Assembly (NCBI GenBank): GCA_029990175.1
Contig: JARKIP010000201.1
Span: 806,001 to 870,000, forward strand
Direction of reading: 5' to 3'
Source of the DNA: Petunia secreta
Taxonomy: Eukaryota; Streptophyta; Magnoliopsida; Solanales; Solanaceae
DNA: 64,000 nucleotides
Every line of letters begins with the position of its first letter. The first letter of the stretch is position 1. Both the position numbers and the translations under genes were made by a program. Below are positions 59,070 through 64,000 of the stretch, piece by piece. The notes under the pieces are model-generated. The model was not told where the DNA came from. It did not search any database and saw only the letters and a program-made list of their open reading frames with translations.

Positions 59070-62000
59070 ATATGCCGGTAAGGGTATTCTGGAACTAAAA
59101 TGTGGGGATTATGTCAACCTGCTGCATTGATTTACTGGGTTAGCAGAACTCATATAAATACGTATGTATAGACCACATAAGTAAAACACGATACAGATGA
59201 ATGGCATATAAGGAAGCAAGTATCAGACCTCGATTATGCATTTTAAAGTTGTGTAGGGCTGAAGCCTAGGCCTGAAGTCACAACATTGCTAGTTGGTTGG
59301 GCAGTTATGAATTTGTACCAGAGTTACTTCCCGTGCAACCTTTGGCGACCCATAACGACTTTAAGTCCCTAAGAGGAGTGTATGTAAACCCTAGGCAAGT
59401 ACCACATCAACGAAATACAAGAGACGAGAAAACTTTAGACGCTAATGACGTGCTTAATCAAATGTGCTGTCTTAGGTCCAAAATGGACAATGCCACTAGT
59501 GGATATGCTATTACTATATTTAAAATCGTAGACCCCACTGACATCTTTTAGAAACTGTGCAGGTCTAGGCAAAGTTCTTGCCCCTGCATTGTGCTTAGTG
59601 ACTGCAAAATGTTGAATCTTGTAGATTAATGAAATTCAATCTCGACTTTTTATCTATCTTTTCTACATAAGTTTGTGCAACATACCACAAGTTTTCTCTA
59701 TGAACTTTTTCTTTGATAATTTGAGAAACTATCTTCAGTGTGCCACCATGCCTGTACTTCTTCGAAACTTAATATCCTAGAGAAAAGAGAATATGATTGA
59801 AATTACCTGATACTTGAAATTGTCTATCATCGGATACGTACATCTCTTTATAAGTATTTTGACCTTATGTATTGTATTCTGCATAAACTTTGGCATCGGC
59901 TTCCTTGACATTAGTTCATGAGAATCTGGTGGAGATCAATGGTCTTTTATGGAAAGAAAGTACCTATACATATATTTTTCTAATCGACACTTTCAGAGAT
60001 GCTTTTCTTGAAATTGGATGCAGTATAAAATATTGTTTTCCAAATCCTTTCGTTTGAAACACAGCTTCATCAAAACTGGTTTCTAGTTTAAGAATGAAGA
60101 TAAACAACCGTTAGCTGTTTTCGTTGTTTCTAAATTAGGTTTTTCGTTTATAGCATTCTCGAGCTGATTAAGCTATCTTCTCTTATCACTGCTGCCAAAC
60201 AGACATTTTGTCCTACTCATCTGGTTGGCTTTTTCACTTATATCTCTAATTATCAGCTTGCGAATTTGTATGGTTCAACTTATCGCATTATTACTTCGCT
60301 GGCTTTGGTGCACTATGTAATTCCCGTTTCCCCCCCTTTTATGGCTTCCTTAGTTTTTTTTCGACAGGAACTAATTAGCTGATTCAGACAAGCCAAAACA
60401 AGAGTGATTATAGGGATGATAAGCTTAAATCTTGTCAATGGGCATAACAAAGAAGTCCAAATGGACTAAATTGTTTTTTAAAATGTGATTTTCATGAACA
60501 GATAATAAATCTGTTTTGCTACCAATACTCGACTGTTATGAATTGTGTCTGCTGGATTCGACTGTTATGAATTGTGTCTGCTGGATTTTAGTGGAAGTCT
60601 TTTCTGCATTTCCCTCATGTTCTAAGAGGAATTGACTTGCTAAATTAAACTGTACTAGAAACCTGATCTCGGCTAGGTTGAGTTTTTTATGTTTTCTTTG
60701 TCTGTCTTCATCTTGTATGGCGGGTTGGCGTGCGTATTCTTGGCTTGTTTCCTCTTCCTGGATGCGTTTTGTGTTGCGTGTGTGTGGGAATGCTCCATTA
60801 GGTTGCACTAACAACAATTATGCGTCGAGAGAAAAGTGCAAAAAATGTGGACAACCAAAGGAGGTAGCAGCAATGCCAGCAATGGCAATCCCTGGAGCAT
60901 CTCTCCCAACTCATCCAAATTATTTTGCCAGGGCACAAGGAGGAGTGGAACAAAAGTTGAGCATTGGGTTGTTCGGAAATATTGCTCCCCCACAACAACT
61001 TCCCTTGGGTTCTAACTGGTCATTTGGGGAGGTCGGTAAGTACGAAAGCCAACCTGCTGAGCAGTATAGGCTGCTGCAAGCTTCTACTTGGTCTTCAGTT
61101 GGTAACAGCACTCCTGGAGTTCCATATGCAAGCCAAGCAAATCAACTACTTCCAGTTCCAACAGGATGGCGTAATGGTGATTGGCTATGCAGTTGTGGCT
61201 TTCATAACTACTCCTCTCGAGCACAGGTATAACCAAACAGAACATTGAATACTTTCCCAATGCATGAAAAGATTCTTTTAACCGGCGGTTTCATATGCAC
61301 ATCTGCTCTTGTAGTGCAAAAAATGCAATGCTCCTGCACCTCCAGCTTCATCATCTTCTCTTGTCAGCAGCACTATTACAGGTTTGCATAGAATAAATCT
61401 TTCATTAAAGTAATGAGTATATATCTCAAGGCTTATACAGTCATGAAGCCTTGCGGAACTCCTTTTACTATTTCTACTTAGTTTTCCTGGCTGCTTATAT
61501 CAAACAACAAGAACAACTACACCTAAATCCAAATGAGGTTCATCTATAGGAATCCTCACCGACTATGTTACTTCATTTAAACTCATCTTATGCCAATACT
61601 TTGTAAATACAACTAAAAAGTTCTTTAAGTTCTCTATATTTTCGGAACTTATAATTCTCAGAAAGGCTAAACCACTCGTAGAAAGGATAAGCCCTACAGT
61701 AAAATCTTTGCAACTTATACGTCCAAAACATATATTGAGATTTGACCAAGGGCGTCCAATTTAATTGAGTTCTTGGGTTTGAAGGAAAAATCTGATATTG
61801 ACATTTGGACATGTTGAGGTTTCTGTGCTTTAATCTTAAGAAAGAGAATCTTTCTAGGCTTTGACATAATGGGAACGGTTGCCTGTACCAAATTAGGAAT
61901 CTTTTTCCCTCTCTGATAGCCTTGTCTTTGTAGGGCCAGCTTTGTCACATTAAGGCTGAGTCCCAAACAACCCACCCCCACCCCAAGTAAAAGGAGGAAA

Positions 62001-63485
62001 ATGAAAAGGATCTAAGGTTGTATAACCCTTCGTTACAGTTTGCTTTTGTTGAAGCCGTAAATGAACCAAGCTGACGAGCTGTGCATCCAGTCAGCTTAAG
62101 CTTGACTCTGAGTGCAGGCTGTTGAAAATATTTCCAATGATTTTTTTTTTTTTCGTGGATAGTATCATTTGTTATGCTGAAATCTTTTGCTGAATTGATC
62201 ATTACTTAATTAATTTGTTAATCCTCAAATCTTTTCACATATCAAATGATGCCATATACTTTGCAATTTGTTACTTTTTATTATCAGTAGAAATAATTGT
62301 TTCTTTTCGATGATTAGGTTCTATCTCATACCCTAGAATTTACCCAATTAACATAAGTAACTTTGGCATGATGGCATAATGCACTCAATTGCTTGGACTT
62401 GCGAATTTTCATACTATACTACTGTCAAATTCATCAAAGCGTTCCAATGATGGTACAAATCATTGTAGGATGTAGGTAATATACAAACATATAAAATGGC
62501 ATGCGATGGTAAGAAGGATTATAAGGAGACAACTTTACCGGTTGCTCCAATGCTCCCCTTCAACATTTTACCTTTTAGATAAGCATATAAGACACCTCAT
62601 TAATAAGCAAACTCATTTCATTGCCGTTATTTTTGTTTTTCTGTTTGTTTGACAATTTCTGCAATTACTTGTTAAAATAAAAAAGAAAGTAAATTTTCTT
62701 GTATAATTAAATTTCACTTTTCTTTTTGGCAGTTGTTCTACTTCCCAAGCTGCATAATTAGGGTCAAAATCTACATAATCATACAGGACTGAAGGAGTTA
62801 TTCTAGTTCTAGTTAAGATAAATATTTATTGTTTGTTTTCTATTAGGATCATGCCATCCCGCATTCTAATATTCATAATCTATAAAGGTTCCTAATCTGG
62901 GTCATGATTCTCAAAACATTTGCCGTTAGAAGGTTTTCGTTATAGCCTGCTCCAGCCTAATCTTTTTGAACACGCTCCTATCTTCTATCGTTCTTCATTT
63001 TCTTTTGCCATGTTATTTGCCTTGGTAATGAAAACTCTTTTTCATTCTTCTAACCTGCACATGTTTGCTTTTTAGTCCAGTAATCTGAATGTGTAACTGA
63101 ACTAGTATGTTTTCCGCTGTCTTCCCTCTCACAATGAAGCTCTTGGGACAAAGCGATTAGCATCTGAGGAACTTGTTCGTGACTGGGATAACAAGAGGCT
63201 GAATGCAGGGCATGTAAGAAACCATCGTTTGGTATTGATAATCCGGATAAATTCATGTTATGGATTTTTTTGGTTGACACTCTTACATCCTCTTGTTTGA
63301 ACTTTTAGACATATGGGCATCAGCAAGCCTATCCAGGAGCAGAGAGAATGGGGGGTTCAGGCCGAAATCAACTAACTGGTGTCTCGACCACCTTCCCTAG
63401 TGAAAACTCGATGGTGTTTCCTATGCAAGTCAACCTGCAGATTCCTCATGTACCAGCAGTGCCTACACTCCTTGGCAAAGGGTAA
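56718..63485 (+). CDS. RanBP2-type zinc-finger protein, five exons
   Basis: Exons: 56718-56877, 60802-61226, 61315-61381, 63140-63213 and 63309-63485, all with GT/AG borders and matching phases (GG^GT type, 0, 1, 0), giving 300 residues if the TAA at 63483-63485 is used. Three RanBP2-type fingers are seen: residues about 4-30 (DWECSGCGNRNYAFRCFCNRC), about 48-70 (DWICTG then CTNNNYASREKCKKC) and about 180-202 (DWLCSCGFHNYSSRAQ then CKKC). The third has C-x1-C instead of C-x2-C. Between fingers 2 and 3 is a Gly/Pro/Gln-rich linker; after finger 3 come a Ser-rich stretch, ELVRDWDNKRLN and a Gln/Pro-rich tail. Such fingers often bind single-stranded RNA; the plant family is little studied. An aaagg|gtaaca donor overlaps the TAA, so the gene may continue past the window. 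Confidence 0.85.
56930..57370. repeat. Duplicated Stowaway-like MITE
   Basis: Two direct copies of a segment starting cccaattta or cccctccgtctcatttta, then tgtgaagttgtttgactg, and including taaaataagcaatagaa and tagtcgagc, lie at about 56938-57075 and 57082-57235. The ctccctccgtct start of the second copy is the Stowaway-type terminus. A weak inverted end (taggacgaac) lies near 57360. Confidence 0.6.
57898..58006. repeat. Foldback (hairpin) repeat
   Basis: The arm aatctactacaaccatgtag then taggttagcaaagcccagta pairs with tatactgggttttgctaac then ttactacatgattgtagca across a loop of about 20 bases (tatatgacgatagtcattg). The arms are about 40 bp with few mismatches. A related single arm (caacctgctgc...ttactgggttagcag) lies near 59115-59150. 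Confidence 0.75.
58883..58958. repeat. 38-bp tandem duplication
   Basis: Two adjacent copies of gacagaagtgttgtagagtg followed by aagatttaagatgaatg lie in intron 1 of the zinc-finger gene. Confidence 0.85.
59021..59070. repeat. TA microsatellite with TAA tail
   Basis: A run of about 18 TA units followed by (taa)n, in intron 1 of the zinc-finger gene. Confidence 0.9.
60528..60587. repeat. 30-bp tandem duplication near the exon 2 acceptor
   Basis: Two adjacent copies of tcgactgttatgaattgtgt followed by ctgctggat, about 215 bp upstream of exon 2 of the zinc-finger gene. Confidence 0.85.
61382..63139 (+). other. Intron 3 of the zinc-finger gene
   Basis: 1.76 kb of AT-rich sequence with no repeat family recognised with confidence. 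Minus-strand frames at 61588-62202 are short and unconvincing. Confidence 0.7.
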
Positions 63486-64000
63486 CACATTTTATTGGCT
63501 TTTGTTGGATTATTTAGACTGTCTGGGGAACTGAGGAGCAGTATTATCAAATGCACATAAAAGCTCTAGGATCTGTTGGAGCTTTAACCGCAAAATGCAT
63601 TTAAAATATGGACTTTAATGATGCAAGGTGCAAATGGACACTAAAGTAAATTAATATATATGTAGTTCAAAAACTGTAACTAGAAGAAGAGATAGCAACT
63701 ATATGACAATGAAATTAAAAACACAATGAAATTAAAAATAAATAAAATTATGTAAGACATCTATAGTGTAGTGTCGCCTTTTCAAGACAAGGCCCATGTG
63801 TGATGAGGTGTATGCCTTAGTGCCTTCGTGACTGCACTGAAACGCTCAACTTGTTTTGGACCTGCCTTAAGCGAGCCTTTGATAACAGAAGATTCTTCTA
63901 ATTCATCCTGTAAAATGATTACCAGTTAGGATTATTTGGAAAATAGTAGTGAAATATTCATACGATTATATCCCTTTTACCAGTTTTGATGTTCAGGAAA
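63486..64000. other. Sequence downstream of exon 5
   Basis: No further exon recognised. It may be 3' UTR and flank or a further intron, depending on whether the donor at 63482 is used. A repeat-like block (aaggcccatgtgtgatgagg to cttaagcgagcc, 63788-63880) resembles the GC-rich block near 51480-51900 only loosely. Confidence 0.4.

Larger units (their letters stand above)
56878..60801 (+). other. Intron 1 of the zinc-finger gene, repeat-filled
   Basis: 3.9 kb. It contains a partly duplicated Stowaway-like sequence (56930-57370), a foldback (57898-58006), a 38-bp tandem duplication (58883-58958), a TA microsatellite (59021-59056) and a 30-bp duplication near 60528-60587. An 84-codon frame at 59297-59551 is not recognised. 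Confidence 0.75.

Noticed and set aside
59297..59551. 84-codon plus-strand frame in intron 1 of the zinc-finger gene
   Set aside because: No family recognised and no splice or promoter context. It may be a gene remnant but cannot be supported.

Overview
This is a repeat-rich plant nuclear window. GT/AG introns, tRNA-derived SINEs, a Stowaway-type MITE and LTR families with a tRNA-iMet primer site point to Solanaceae, as does a fragment resembling the S-locus F-box (SLF) proteins of that family. I cannot name the genus. Only three host genes look intact: an intronless F-box gene (11858-13054, +), a coiled-coil gene with one long intron (14692-19550, -), and a RanBP2-type zinc-finger gene of at least five exons (56718-63485, +).

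Layout. 1-5089 is the 3' part of a decayed Ty3/gypsy element with its 2.55 kb 3' LTR. 5090-6932 is unclassified AT-rich sequence. 6933-9286 is the 5' part of a CACTA transposon with a truncated transposase gene. 9287-21767 is the gene-bearing stretch, with intronic SINEs and a MITE and a head-to-tail SINE array broken by a LINE. 21768-25617 is a minus-strand LINE. 51152-56500 holds unclassified sequence and a rearranged plus-strand LINE. 56718 to the end is the zinc-finger gene and its repeat-filled introns.

The most informative part is 25618-51151, a nested stack whose order can be read from target-site duplications. An Athila-like Ty3/gypsy element (5' LTR 25618-26908, internal region to 36413) has its 3' LTR split twice. 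A hAT element (36481-41542) sits between 8-bp duplications. An 8.7 kb non-autonomous Ty3/gypsy element (42153-50824) sits between 5-bp cttcc duplications. The Athila 5' LTR preserves both empty sites. The hAT element carries a broken transposase gene, a second separate BED finger, and about 265 codons of an SLF-like F-box-associated domain. This looks like gene-fragment capture of a self-incompatibility-type F-box gene, and it is the most unusual thing in the window.

No rRNA, tRNA, CRISPR, viral or bacterial-type system was seen. Family assignments rest on motif recognition by eye; no searches were run.
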